A stretch of 39,290 bases of DNA from Saprospiraceae bacterium (GTDB lineage Bacteria > Bacteroidota > Bacteroidia > Chitinophagales > Saprospiraceae), in assembly GCA_021298335.1 (NCBI GenBank), contig JAJTEZ010000002.1, forward strand, positions 1-39,290. Reading direction: 5' to 3'. Every line of letters starts with the position of its first letter. Position 1 is the stretch's first letter. This document shows positions 1-10,312 of this stretch, piece by piece. The position numbers and the translations under genes are program-made. The notes beneath the pieces are model-generated. The model had not been told where the DNA came from. It ran no database searches and saw only the letters and a program-made list of their open reading frames with translations.

Positions 1-921
1 GTTGTAAACATCGTTATTGATGTCTGCCATGTCAGCACCCATCGATGCTGCACTGATGGATGGCATCTGGTTAACAAGTTCTTCAGAAAAAGTGCCATCT
101 TTTTGATTGATGTACAGATAATCCCTCTCAAAAAAGTCATTCGATATATACATGTCTTCCCATCCGTCACCATTCACATCACCCACAGTAATGCCTAACC
201 CAAATCCAATAACACTACCATAAATGCCTGCTTTCTCACTTACATCCACAAACTTCCCTCCCTGATTTTGCATGAGCTTATCCCCTCCCAACTCATCCCG
301 GACAGGACGTTCATTCTTCCGTAAATTAAAACTCCCAATCGCCTGAAAGGAATTATTCAGTATATAACAATCCAGATCTCCGTCTTTGTCATAATCGAAA
401 AAGGATGCATGCGTTGAATACCCCTTGTCATTCAAATTGTATTCCATTGCAGACTCAGTAAACGTGAGATCACCATTATTGATAAACAACTCATTCTCCT
501 TGTTATCGCCTTTGATGTCTCCGGAATTGCAAACGTATATGTCAAGTAAACCATCTGAATTCACATCGGCCATTGTAACACCTGTTGACCATGCCTTCGT
601 GCCACCAGCGCCTGACTTTTTGGTTATATTTTCAAATTTCCAGTCACCCCTGTTTAAAAACAACTGGTTTTCCCCCTGATTGGAAACCAAGTAGACATCG
701 GCAAGACCATCGTTGTTTATATCACCAATTGCCACCCCTCCTCCATTATAGTAATTGCGGTATTTATATACATTAAACTCAGGAGAATCGGTCAGCATAT
801 TGGAGAACTGAATCCCAGTCTTTTCCTCTTCCATGAGCTCAAATAGCATCTCTGACTGTTCAGATTTGTTACAGGACAACAGGATATACAAACTCAAAAA
901 CAAGAAATGGAATGTCCTCAT
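1..921 (-). CDS. FG-GAP/VCBS repeat (CRTAC1-like) lipoprotein, 3' part outside window
   Basis: Minus-strand reading from ATG at 921: MRTFHFLFLSLYILLSCNKSEQ (lipobox LLSC), then repeated DxNxDG motifs (GDINNDGLADVYL, ADVNSDGLLDIYVC, DYDKDGDLDCYILNN, GDVNGDGWEDMYISNDFFERDYLY). Paralogous to 1655-4894. Confidence 0.85.
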   Translation of the reverse strand, partial: MRTFHFLFLSLYILLSCNKSEQSEMLFELMEEEKTGIQFSNMLTDSPEFNVYKYRNYYNGGGVAIGDINNDGLADVYLVSNQGENQLFLNRGDWKFENITKKSGAGGTKAWSTGVTMADVNSDGLLDIYVCNSGDIKGDNKENELFINNGDLTFTESAMEYNLNDKGYSTHASFFDYDKDGDLDCYILNNSFQAIGSFNLRKNERPVRDELGGDKLMQNQGGKFVDVSEKAGIYGSVIGFGLGITVGDVNGDGWEDMYISNDFFERDYLYINQKDGTFSEELVNQMPSISAASMGADMADINNDVYN

Positions 922-1053
922 TTGATTCTATATGTTTTGTTACTATTTCTGTAATTTGATTTAATTAAACTCACAAACCGTTTTGAAAAATCTATAGCTT
1001 TACCAGCATAATAATGCCCCGAAAAGGCAAAAAACACTAATGTTTTGAATATT

Positions 1054-1653
1054 TTATGATTTCATTTCTCGTTTCTTTTGCTGATCAAGCCTGAAATGAA
1101 TGTCCTCAATTTTTACAGCTACATCCTTTTTGTTTTTTGGATAGATCAAAATGTGTCTGTTACCGTCGATCTTTACAAAAGCTTTATATTCAGGAAGGCC
1201 CAGATCAATCTCCACAAACGGATTCTTTCCGTAATGCTTCATATAATATCCCTTTAACTCATCAGCTAGAAATGTCGAATATTTGTCATGATTCCATGGC
1301 GCCCACGTAGTATAGCTATATGTCATTTCCATTCCCTGCATCACGTCCTTTTCATCAAAAATTCCATAAAACAATAATTCCTTCCGCAGCGACTGGTTGG
1401 CAAGACTATCATATGGTTCAATATATTTTGCAGTTCGATTACCAGTGCCCTGGCTAATCAACTTTTGTTTATTGAGCTGCCAGCATGTATTGAAGAAATC
1501 TTTTCTTGTCTGGCCGATATACATGCCCAGGATTAAACTATCGTTTCTTACCCCGGATTCAATTTCCTGATCAACATAGTGTTCATATTCAGATTTGCAT
1601 GAAATAAACATGGAAAGAAAAAAGAAAAAAATACCAATTCTAATGTGACTCAT
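1054..1653 (-). CDS. hypothetical lipoprotein (about 199 aa)
   Basis: ORF with internal start MSHIRIGIFFFFLSMFISCKSEYEH (signal peptide + lipobox MFISC). Start lies 1 nt after the stop of the upstream VCBS gene. No family recognised. Confidence 0.7.
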   Translation of the reverse strand: MSHIRIGIFFFFLSMFISCKSEYEHYVDQEIESGVRNDSLILGMYIGQTRKDFFNTCWQLNKQKLISQGTGNRTAKYIEPYDSLANQSLRKELLFYGIFDEKDVMQGMEMTYSYTTWAPWNHDKYSTFLADELKGYYMKHYGKNPFVEIDLGLPEYKAFVKIDGNRHILIYPKNKKDVAVKIEDIHFRLDQQKKREMKS

Positions 1654-1654
1654 T

Positions 1655-4600
1655 TTATTTGAATTTACAGACTTGCAAATATCTATGATTAATCCCAAAA
1701 ACGATATGATCGTCTTTGAATCTTGCGATCTTCCTTATTTCCCCCTTTACATACAATGGTATAGGCTGTGTAAACTCCAATGAATCCTTTATCCTCTTGC
1801 ATTGCCACTGCCATCCCTGAGAACCATCGAGCCTTCCAAACTGCGGTTTCACCCTGAAATCATTGCCTCCTGCAAAGAAATTGTATCCACTCTTCCCTTT
1901 GATGGATAAAATAGAATGTATAGAGGAATACTGCAGCTCATCTGGCAATTGTTGCCTCAACCAAACCGCTCCATCCTGCAAAAAAAGACAGGACGCTGTT
2001 TCCTCAAGTTGAAATAGCTGGGCCCTATCTAATGCCTCACGACCAAACAATTCCACCATATCCGCGCTGGCAAAACGCTTGTACTGAATGAACTTCTTCC
2101 TCAAAATAGGCATTTGTGAAAACATCTCATCCGCGTCGTGTACCGGAAAATCACGGTTGTCCATAGACTGGCATACGATCTGCTCCATGGATCCATTTCC
2201 ATCAAAATCACTCAGGTACATCTTCCAGGCTTGTTGATAGGGGCCATTTTGGCCCGAATTTCCTGCCATAATATCCAGATCACCATCCTGGTCTATATCC
2301 AGGACCTCCAGTGTATGCCACATTCCTTTTGTATGAGGAATTTCAAGCCGTCCAGCAGTTTTAAAAAGCTTTCCGTCATTCAAAATCACATGAATACCCA
2401 TCCAAAGCCCACATAAAACGATATCAGGCCTGTTATCCCGATTGATATCAGCAATCTGAATATCTGAGATCATTCCGATGTCCTGGCATATCTTTGGCTG
2501 AATGACAGAAAAAGAATTTTCACCCTGATTGTAAAGTATATATATGCTGCCCGTCTGACCAAACATGTCAGTTTTCATTTTTTCAGAAATGACAATATCT
2601 GAAAGTCCATCGCCGTTTAGATCTGCTGTAGTTACTGAAGATGTCCATATGGGAATCGGAAAAGTAAAAGCAGAAAGCTTAGGAGAAAAGTTTCCATTAC
2701 CATCATTCATGTATAAAACGTCATGTAGCTCTGGCGCGTATAGAGAAAAACTTTTGCCCCCATGAGCTACGTATAAGTCAAGGTCTCCATCGTTATCAGA
2801 ATCAAAGAAATGCGCATCTGTCACTTCTGAGCGAGCTTGCTCTGCAAATTGCTCAGTGACCGTAGAGAAGACTCCAAGGTGATTTGATATAAACAATGTA
2901 CTTCCCTGGTTTCTTCCTCCACCACAAAACACATCATCAGTCCCATCACCATTCACATCCCCTACCGCCAGTCCAGGTCCATCAAATCCATCCATATGTA
3001 TCAACAAACGCTCGCGCGTAAACAAGTTCAGGTCTATGTCCCGGTGTTCAAAAGAAAAGGGTTGGCTGCAACCCACATTTGTGTCCTGTCGCATCTTTCC
3101 GGACTTTATCTCACTGCCATCTTCCGGTCCAAATGTGTACGTCGTATTGGAAAGAAGGTTTGTGTGTACTGTCTTTTTACTATCTGGCCAAAGTATTGTT
3201 AGAGAGTCAATTGACTTGGCAGAACCTACACCCAGGTGTACAATACTTTCCATGCAAGACTGAAATCCTTTGGAAGGAAAATGCTCCATAGTATACCAGG
3301 TTTTGTCGCATTTGGCAGATACCTTAGCTCCAACCGCAAAAGTATTTTTCCCACTACCGCGTAATTTGATTCGAATGCTTCGGTGACTTGTCGTATCCGT
3401 ATTGTTCCTGTACACAAAACAAGGCATATTGACATTATTGACCAGTAGGTCAAGGTCGCCGTCATTATCGAGATCACCGTAAGCACTGCCGTTGCTAAAA
3501 GATGGAGTGCCCAGACCCCAGGCATCAGATACGTCGGTAAAATGAAAGTTTCCTTCATTTTGGAACATACAATTTTTTACGGCATGAGAAGGCATGCTAT
3601 CGATCAGCATTGTCAAAACCTTACTTCCCTCCCTGATTTGAGAGCGAATCATATTTGCATTGGCTGAAAAATTCAGATAGTCCTTGTCGAGCAAATCCTT
3701 AAACAAACCATTGCTTACAAACAAATCTTTCTGGCCGTCATTGTTAAAATCCTGTACTAAAGAAGCCCAGCTCCACTCCGTAGCAGAAACGCCGGCAAAT
3801 CGTCCTATTTCCAGGAACTGACCCCGACCGATATTCCGCTGCAAAACATTTCGTGAAAACTGGTGGTGGTAACCCTTCTGCACCGATGACTGGTACTTAT
3901 CCCATGTCTCATACTGGGTTTTTGTTTTTTTCCTTTCGAGAGTCAAAGGCAACATTTCAGTGACAAATAGGTCAGGAAGCTGATCATTGTTGATATCACA
4001 GGCATCAGCTCCCATTGATCCCATTGACATACTGCTGAACGCCTCTTCGCCTTTTTCCACAAAAGTGCCATCTCCCTGATTATAATATAAATAATCACGC
4101 TCAAAAAAATCATTAGAGATAAACAAGTCAGTCCATCCATCGAGGTTAAAATCACTCAGAGTGATTCCCAGTCCATATCCTATCTTACTTGAATAAATAC
4201 CCGCCTCAGTGGTGACGTTCACAAAATGATCTCCCTCATTGCGAAATAACTTATTGCCATCAGGGTCAGGCTCGTTGCGCTGACCCTCTTTCAGGTCATA
4301 ACCGCCCACAGAACGCAATGAATTATTTAACACATAACAATCTAAATCTCCGTCCCGGTCATAGTCGAAAAAAGCAGAATGTATGGATAAACCCAGCACA
4401 TCCAGGCCGTATTCTTTTGCCTTATCAGCGAATGTCAAATTACCTTGATTAATAAACAATGAGTTATGCCTACCAGCGCCGTCAGGTTTACCTGCCTTAC
4501 ATACATACAAATCGAGCAATCCATCACCATTTACATCTGCAAAGGTCGCCCCTGTCGACCAGGTCTCTCCACAGGATACGCCAGCTTTTTCTGTGATATC

Positions 4601-4894
4601 TTCAAATTTCCAATTGCCTTTATTGAGAAACAGTTTGTTTCCAGCCATATTTCCGGAAAAAAAAACATCAACCCAACCATCATTATTAATGTCACCCAAC
4701 GCCACTCCGCCACCATTATAAAAATTTCGGTAGGTATACGTGTTAAACTCTTCAGTATATGGCACATTATTTTCGAACGTAATTCCTGTTTCTTTCGGTT
4801 GAGTGAGGGTAAATAAAGTTTTGTCCTTTTGATGACAGGACATCATGGTGATTCCTATCAGAAACATACAGGCCAAAAGGAATGTGTTTTGCAT
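1655..4894 (-). CDS. FG-GAP/VCBS repeat, ASPIC/UnbV-like (CRTAC1 family) surface lipoprotein
   Basis: About 1080 aa, MQNTFLLACMFLIGITMMSCHQ lipoprotein signal; many Ca-binding DxDxDG repeats (GDINNDGWVDVFFSGN, DVNGDGLLDLYV, DYDRDGDLDCYV, DLDNDGDLDLLVNN). ORF track start at 4924 is 10 codons upstream. Confidence 0.88.
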   Translation of the reverse strand: MQNTFLLACMFLIGITMMSCHQKDKTLFTLTQPKETGITFENNVPYTEEFNTYTYRNFYNGGGVALGDINNDGWVDVFFSGNMAGNKLFLNKGNWKFEDITEKAGVSCGETWSTGATFADVNGDGLLDLYVCKAGKPDGAGRHNSLFINQGNLTFADKAKEYGLDVLGLSIHSAFFDYDRDGDLDCYVLNNSLRSVGGYDLKEGQRNEPDPDGNKLFRNEGDHFVNVTTEAGIYSSKIGYGLGITLSDFNLDGWTDLFISNDFFERDYLYYNQGDGTFVEKGEEAFSSMSMGSMGADACDINNDQLPDLFVTEMLPLTLERKKTKTQYETWDKYQSSVQKGYHHQFSRNVLQRNIGRGQFLEIGRFAGVSATEWSWASLVQDFNNDGQKDLFVSNGLFKDLLDKDYLNFSANANMIRSQIREGSKVLTMLIDSMPSHAVKNCMFQNEGNFHFTDVSDAWGLGTPSFSNGSAYGDLDNDGDLDLLVNNVNMPCFVYRNNTDTTSHRSIRIKLRGSGKNTFAVGAKVSAKCDKTWYTMEHFPSKGFQSCMESIVHLGVGSAKSIDSLTILWPDSKKTVHTNLLSNTTYTFGPEDGSEIKSGKMRQDTNVGCSQPFSFEHRDIDLNLFTRERLLIHMDGFDGPGLAVGDVNGDGTDDVFCGGGRNQGSTLFISNHLGVFSTVTEQFAEQARSEVTDAHFFDSDNDGDLDLYVAHGGKSFSLYAPELHDVLYMNDGNGNFSPKLSAFTFPIPIWTSSVTTADLNGDGLSDIVISEKMKTDMFGQTGSIYILYNQGENSFSVIQPKICQDIGMISDIQIADINRDNRPDIVLCGLWMGIHVILNDGKLFKTAGRLEIPHTKGMWHTLEVLDIDQDGDLDIMAGNSGQNGPYQQAWKMYLSDFDGNGSMEQIVCQSMDNRDFPVHDADEMFSQMPILRKKFIQYKRFASADMVELFGREALDRAQLFQLEETASCLFLQDGAVWLRQQLPDELQYSSIHSILSIKGKSGYNFFAGGNDFRVKPQFGRLDGSQGWQWQCKRIKDSLEFTQPIPLYVKGEIRKIARFKDDHIVFGINHRYLQVCKFK

Positions 4895-5109
4895 GTGCTC
4901 GTTTTTACTATGGCTTCCCTTCAAAGTGTCTATCAGGCTTAAGGAAATTGGTGAACTTGCTTTGGGTTTTAAGGATTGTTGTAAAGAAGCTTAATATGTC
5001 CACTTTGTCCTTTTATATGAATTTAGCATATCAAATTGTGTAACAGAAAACAGAAGGCATCAGTTGCATAAAAGTATCAAACTCAGGATTCCAAATAATC
5101 TTAGTTTCC

Positions 5110-5146
5110 GTAAAAAAGAAAGGCTACCCTAAACAGAGTAGCCTTT
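5110..5146 (-). terminator. Rho-independent terminator after susD
   Basis: On the minus strand AAAGGCTAC-TCTGTTTAGG-GTAGCCTTT (perfect 9-bp stem, 5119-5127 / 5138-5146) followed by CTTTTTTA. Confidence 0.85.
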
Positions 5147-5169
5147 CAAACATTTTATCTGGTCCAGGA

Positions 5170-6768
5170 TTAGTAACCTGGGTTTTGTACTAATGTACCT
5201 CCGCTCGCATTGATCTGCTCCTGAGGGATAGGGAAGATATTTACATATGCAGGAGAAACTGGTTTTTCCCACCAAGCTGCATTATATTTTCCAAATCGGA
5301 TCAGGTCAGTACGACGTACACCTTCCTGGAACATTTCACGACCTCTCTCTGCGAGAAACTGATCAGCAGTTACAGCAGTGAACGCTGCAACACCTGCCCT
5401 GGCTCTAACCACATTGACATCCGGAAGTGATGCATTCCAGTTACCAGCAGCTCTGGCAAGTGCCTCTCCTCTAATCAGGTACAATTCACCCAAACGTACG
5501 ATTGGGTAGTCATTGTCCATATCAGGGCGTCCAAACTGCTTGAAGCTGAATTTTCCTGGTCTCGCACCTGCCTGACGCAGTGAGTTTGGTGCAATCTCAT
5601 TGATTTTTGGAGTATAATCCAACACTAAGTTACCATCATCTGATGCATAATCCAAAACAGCTGATCCTCCAAAGTCAAGCTGAGGACCCGCAATAAAGCT
5701 GGCCTTTTTTCTCTCATCCTTGTCTTCGAAAGAGTTATAAAACTCCTCAAGTGTTGCGTATCCATTCCATGGCTGGTCCTGGAAATTCCAGGTAAACTGG
5801 CTGGAATAGTGCAAATTCATCTGAGAGAAGTTCATACCACCTGCAGATACTTCGTCATATAAAACTGTGAAAACGTGCTCAGGATTGTTCGCATTGTTTG
5901 GAGCAAACACGGCAGCAAAACCTTCCAGTTCGGCAGGATCACTTGAAACAGCAGGACGTCTACCTAGATTGGTCACCTTACATCCTTTGCCACACAATTG
6001 ATACACACCGCTGTCAATGACATAACCCGCTGCAATAGCTGCTTTATCATATGCTGCAGTTCCAGTATACACCTCGGAGTTCAGGTACAATTTTGCCAAA
6101 AGACCCATTGCTGCATATCTGTTGATACGGTATGGGTTATTGGCAGTACCCAGTGCACTATTGGAAAGATCCATTCCTTGTGTAACTGCAGTAATACCTA
6201 AAGACGCAAGAAGTTCATTCTCCACAAATTTGTACACATCTGCCCTTTTGGACTGAGGTGCATTTCCACCAGGAGCTGTGATAATCTTAACATTACCATA
6301 CAAGTCCATGAGTCTCATATAAAAATATGCTCTCAGTGCTCGTGTCTGTGCTTTTTGATTATCATCCAGAGTTGCTTTTGCAAGCAATTCGTTGCACGTA
6401 TTGATTCCGTTGTAGGTACCATTCCATGTGTTCTTTACAAAATCATGAGTTGGTTTGTACGTGTGTTTGTGCAGGTCAATCAAAATACCTCCATCAAACC
6501 AGTCACCACCTTTGGCAGCAATACACATTTCGTCTGAAGTAATTTCCTGTACGGAGTAGTACGCACCATGGTTGGCAGTACCTGAGTTTCTGAGTTCAGA
6601 AAAAGCAGCATTGAGAACATCGCTTCCTCCTCCACCACCACCGGTAGAAATACCAGGGATATTGATATCGTCGGTAATATCCCCTTTCAGTTTCTCCTCC
6701 AGATCAGTACAAGCACTGAATGCCAGAAGAATGCATGGGTAAACCAGATATTTTCCTATATTCTTCAT
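5170..6768 (-). CDS. SusD/RagB family nutrient-binding outer membrane lipoprotein
   Basis: 532 aa; lipobox LLAFSAC; SusD-like motifs (NTWNGTYNGINTCNELL, RALRAYFYMRLMDLYGNV, YPIVRLGELYLIRGEALARA, RGREMFQEGVRRTDLIRFGKY); directly downstream of susC. Confidence 0.95.
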   Translation of the reverse strand: MKNIGKYLVYPCILLAFSACTDLEEKLKGDITDDINIPGISTGGGGGGSDVLNAAFSELRNSGTANHGAYYSVQEITSDEMCIAAKGGDWFDGGILIDLHKHTYKPTHDFVKNTWNGTYNGINTCNELLAKATLDDNQKAQTRALRAYFYMRLMDLYGNVKIITAPGGNAPQSKRADVYKFVENELLASLGITAVTQGMDLSNSALGTANNPYRINRYAAMGLLAKLYLNSEVYTGTAAYDKAAIAAGYVIDSGVYQLCGKGCKVTNLGRRPAVSSDPAELEGFAAVFAPNNANNPEHVFTVLYDEVSAGGMNFSQMNLHYSSQFTWNFQDQPWNGYATLEEFYNSFEDKDERKKASFIAGPQLDFGGSAVLDYASDDGNLVLDYTPKINEIAPNSLRQAGARPGKFSFKQFGRPDMDNDYPIVRLGELYLIRGEALARAAGNWNASLPDVNVVRARAGVAAFTAVTADQFLAERGREMFQEGVRRTDLIRFGKYNAAWWEKPVSPAYVNIFPIPQEQINASGGTLVQNPGY

Positions 6769-6779
6769 GTTGATTCTAT

Positions 6780-9755
6780 TTAAAAGTTAAAGTTTAAACC
6801 TAACGTTACTGTTCTGGCAGAAAAATAATTATTTCTTCTGTCAATACCTGGGCTAAGTACGTCCGCAGAGCCACTTTCGTTCGCTCCGTTATCTGCACTT
6901 CCGTAATCCACGAGGGATGGCTCAGGATCTGAACCTGTATACTTGCTCAGCACGAAAAGATTTTGTCCAGTCAAAGACACATTCAAATTATTGATTGCCT
7001 TGAAATCTCCAAGAGATATCTGTCGGGAGATCGACAAGTTGTCGAGCTTGAAGAAATCTGCTTTTTCAACATACAATGAACTGAAACGAGCAGTACTCAA
7101 ACCATCCACTTTCAAAGATGTGTTCATAAAGTTGTATGAAGACTGAGTAGAAATCTGTGGCTCGTAGAAAGCTCTGAATGAATTCACGAGACTATGACCA
7201 AATGCACCTCTGAAGAAAGCATTAATAGACCATCCGCTGACGTTCACTCTGTTTGTCCATCCTAATTCAAAATCAGGAATACCCTTGCCCAGCACCTCGA
7301 AATCGACATCTGGCTCGAGGGCCTTATCCTGGCCTGTAACCAACTTACCATCACCGTTGACATCAACAAACACAGGGCTTCCTTTGTCATCTACGCTAGA
7401 GTAAACAGGACCCCAAATCTGTCCGATTTCAGCACCTTCCTTAACAAGGATCATATTTGTTCCATTCTGACCAGGAGCACCAAGGCTGGCTCTCATTTCA
7501 GCTGGGATTACATATTCATCAAGAGTGGTCTTGTAAGTAGAGAACACAACTCCTGTTGTATAACTAAATTCATCACCCTGAGCAACATCATAATTCAATG
7601 CAAGTTCAAGACCTTTTGTGCTCAACTTACCTGCATTTTCATATCTTCTGTCAACACCAAATTCAGCAACATCAACAGTTCTTTCAAGAATGAAATCCTT
7701 GATATTTCTGGTGTACACATCCAATGTACCGCTGAATCTTCCAGATGCAAACTCCAACCCAACGTTGATTTCAGCCTTTTCTTCCCACTTCAGATTTGGA
7801 TTCGCTGCACGAATCAACTGAGTAGTCACACTACCATCAGCACCATTTACGATACCGCGGATAGGCTTTGACAAACCGTTTTGACCAGGAAGAGCACCAG
7901 TCACACCGTAACCTGCTCTGATTTTCAGAAGGTCAACATTAGAGAGCTTGGCATATTTGTTCAAATCAACACCTACACCCAAAGAAGGGAAAAGTCCCCA
8001 CTTATTGTCTTCTCCAAGTTTTGTAGAACCTTCTCTTCTCAGTGATGCATTCACAAAAATCGCATCGTCATAAGTAAAGTTTGCTCTTCCAAAGAAAGCG
8101 ATGATCTTTTCATCAGGAGACTGGTCAGAATTGGCGCTGATCAGACCTGCCTTCAGCAAATCCTGTGAAGCCTCAATATTGTTGATGAAGTCAATGTCAT
8201 TATTAGGGAAGTCACCCAAGCTAAGGTAATTGCTCTGGAAGTTGTTTTGCTGGAATGAATAACCTCCTGTGAGTGTCAGTGTAGAATTGCCGAAGTCACT
8301 CAGGTGAGTGGCATATGCCTCGTACAACTTGAATGCTGAATCACCACTATACAAGTCCGCTCTACCTTTTCTGATTGGACTCGTCGCATTACCTCTGAAG
8401 TGAGAGGTAGTTGGATAATATGCTCGTGTAGAGAAGGAATTGGACTGCTGAGCAACGCGGAAATTCGCTGTCAGATTGTCTGTCACTTTGTAACCAAGGT
8501 TTGCACCATAGTTAAATTCTCTTCTTTTTCCTGTGTTCTTGTTTTGGTTAATGATTGAAACAGGGTTAAAGCTGTCAAACAATCCCAAAGACTCGAAGTA
8601 TCCGCCAAACTGTGCACTGTTGAAAGGAAATGGAGATTGGTCTCCATAGACAGGAGCTGTAGGGTTGTACATGATAGCATAACGAAGTGCTTCGTTAAAT
8701 CCAAACTCCTGGTCTCTTTCAGTGAAAGATGTGTTGAAATCAATGGTCAACTTATCGTTTAAGGCCTTTGTTGTCAGGTTCAAACGAGTGTTCAGCTGGT
8801 CAAAGCCTGAGTTTTTCAGGATTCCATCCACCTGACGAAGGTTGGCCGAAATACGGTAACTTGTAGAACCAGATCCTCCATCTGCAGAGATGCTGTGCAC
8901 CTGATTCAATCCTGTCTGAGTTACCTCATTGATCCAGTCTGTCTTACTGCCCAGGTTTGTTCCGCCTGCAGCGACAAACTCATCTGCAGTCATAATATTG
9001 ATACCTCTCATCGCAGAAGAAGCACCAAACTGACCTGAATAGGACAATTTTACACCACCCTTGCTACCACGCTTTGTGGTTACGATAATTACACCTGAAG
9101 ATCCGCGAGATCCGTAGATTGCAGCAGCTGAACCATCTTTCAGTACATCGATAGACTCAATATCATTTGGGTCTACGTTCTGGAGCGAAGCACCGATGAT
9201 TCCATCCACTACAACGAGTGGCTCAACATTGGCACCAACAGTAGAGATACCTCTCATTCTGATAACTGAAGCCCTGTTAGGGTCTCCACCTCTGTTGTAA
9301 ATCTGTAAGCCGGAAACTTTTCCCTGCAACAACTGGGCTGGATCTGAAATCGGACCCTGGTTGAAGTTTTCGCGGGAAACGCTTACCACTGCTGAGGTGA
9401 TTTCCTTTTCACGCTGCGTACCGTAACCGACAACGACAACTTCGTCCAGCAATTTGCCGGCCTCCAATGCCACGTTTACAGTAGTGGACGAGCCTACAAC
9501 AATCTCCTGATCGGTGTAGCCTGCATAAGAGAATACAAGAACATCTCCCTGTGATGCTTTCAGGGAATACGTTCCGTCAATGTCTGTAATGGTACCTGAG
9601 TCAGATCCCTTTACGAGTACGTTGGCGCCTATCAGCGCTTCGCCGTTTGATGCATCGGTAATCTTTCCTGAAACCATCTTCTGTGCAGAAGCTGTCAGAA
9701 AGAAACCGAAAACCAGAAACAACGAAAAAGACCATTTCGTTAAACAACTTTTCAT
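6780..9755 (-). CDS. SusC/RagA family TonB-linked outer membrane protein
   Basis: 991 aa; N-terminal carboxypeptidase-D-like domain (VSGKITDASNGEALIGANVLVKG), TonB box/plug (LDEVVVVGYGTQREKEITSAVVSV, IESIDVLKDGSAAAIYGSRGSSGVIIVTTKRG), C-terminal beta-barrel. Confidence 0.97.
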   Translation of the reverse strand: MKSCLTKWSFSLFLVFGFFLTASAQKMVSGKITDASNGEALIGANVLVKGSDSGTITDIDGTYSLKASQGDVLVFSYAGYTDQEIVVGSSTTVNVALEAGKLLDEVVVVGYGTQREKEITSAVVSVSRENFNQGPISDPAQLLQGKVSGLQIYNRGGDPNRASVIRMRGISTVGANVEPLVVVDGIIGASLQNVDPNDIESIDVLKDGSAAAIYGSRGSSGVIIVTTKRGSKGGVKLSYSGQFGASSAMRGINIMTADEFVAAGGTNLGSKTDWINEVTQTGLNQVHSISADGGSGSTSYRISANLRQVDGILKNSGFDQLNTRLNLTTKALNDKLTIDFNTSFTERDQEFGFNEALRYAIMYNPTAPVYGDQSPFPFNSAQFGGYFESLGLFDSFNPVSIINQNKNTGKRREFNYGANLGYKVTDNLTANFRVAQQSNSFSTRAYYPTTSHFRGNATSPIRKGRADLYSGDSAFKLYEAYATHLSDFGNSTLTLTGGYSFQQNNFQSNYLSLGDFPNNDIDFINNIEASQDLLKAGLISANSDQSPDEKIIAFFGRANFTYDDAIFVNASLRREGSTKLGEDNKWGLFPSLGVGVDLNKYAKLSNVDLLKIRAGYGVTGALPGQNGLSKPIRGIVNGADGSVTTQLIRAANPNLKWEEKAEINVGLEFASGRFSGTLDVYTRNIKDFILERTVDVAEFGVDRRYENAGKLSTKGLELALNYDVAQGDEFSYTTGVVFSTYKTTLDEYVIPAEMRASLGAPGQNGTNMILVKEGAEIGQIWGPVYSSVDDKGSPVFVDVNGDGKLVTGQDKALEPDVDFEVLGKGIPDFELGWTNRVNVSGWSINAFFRGAFGHSLVNSFRAFYEPQISTQSSYNFMNTSLKVDGLSTARFSSLYVEKADFFKLDNLSISRQISLGDFKAINNLNVSLTGQNLFVLSKYTGSDPEPSLVDYGSADNGANESGSADVLSPGIDRRNNYFSARTVTLGLNFNF

Positions 9756-9829
9756 GTGGCTTTGACGATTTTGTTAAAAAATAATTGGTTCGATTCTAAG
9801 TGTAATAAATACACTAATTCTTTAAGGGG

Positions 9830-9837
9830 CAAACATA
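9830..9837 (-). promoter_or_regulatory. candidate Bacteroidota -7 element for susC
   Basis: Minus-strand TATGTTTG matches TAnnTTTG about 75 nt upstream of the susC ATG; no clear -33 TTTG seen. Confidence 0.4.
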
Positions 9838-10252
9838 ATTAATTATTCTGATTTTCCTGTGCCCTCACTTTAATAATTTTAACTGCCTGTTTCAATTTTA
9901 AAAAAATATTCCCTGTGTGCACCTTATCTACCCTCTGATGTGAAACTCCTTTGTCTATTTCACTGTCAATCCATTGAAATACAACGGTTTTATCAATTTT
10001 GAAAACGAAAGACTTCTTCCAACTGCTGCTTAAGACTCTATTTATTTCCGGTTTGTTTTTAAAGAACCTTTTTATTAAATGTTGTAATTCCTTTCTCTAA
10101 ATGATTTGGAATTTTGGTTTTTTTTAACCTTTAATTTTGAAGAAAACTCAGAAAACCAGCCAGATTATATAAAATTCTGAAATTATGTTGTTTAAAAAAA
10201 TTATATTTCCATATAAGTGTCATATAAATCGATGGAAAATCAAATAAGCTGA

Positions 10253-10272
10253 AAACGTTTGTGCAATCGTTT
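10253..10272. promoter_or_regulatory. LacI-family operator-like palindrome
   Basis: AAACGTTTGT|GCAATCGTTT: half-sites match at 8/10 positions after reverse complementing; lies 41 nt upstream of the lacI-like ATG. Confidence 0.65.
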
Positions 10273-10287
10273 GTTGTGGATAAAATT

Positions 10288-10295
10288 TATCTTTG
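10288..10295 (+). promoter_or_regulatory. candidate -7 element of lacI-like gene
   Basis: TATCTTTG matches TAnnTTTG, 18 nt upstream of ATG 10313 and immediately downstream of the operator-like palindrome. Confidence 0.45.
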
Positions 10296-10312
10296 TGATA
10301 AATATTTGGAAA

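Noticed and set aside
6640-6660. Poly-glycine run in SusD (GGGGGG)
   Set aside because: Flexible linker after the lipidated N-terminus is ordinary in SusD-like proteins.
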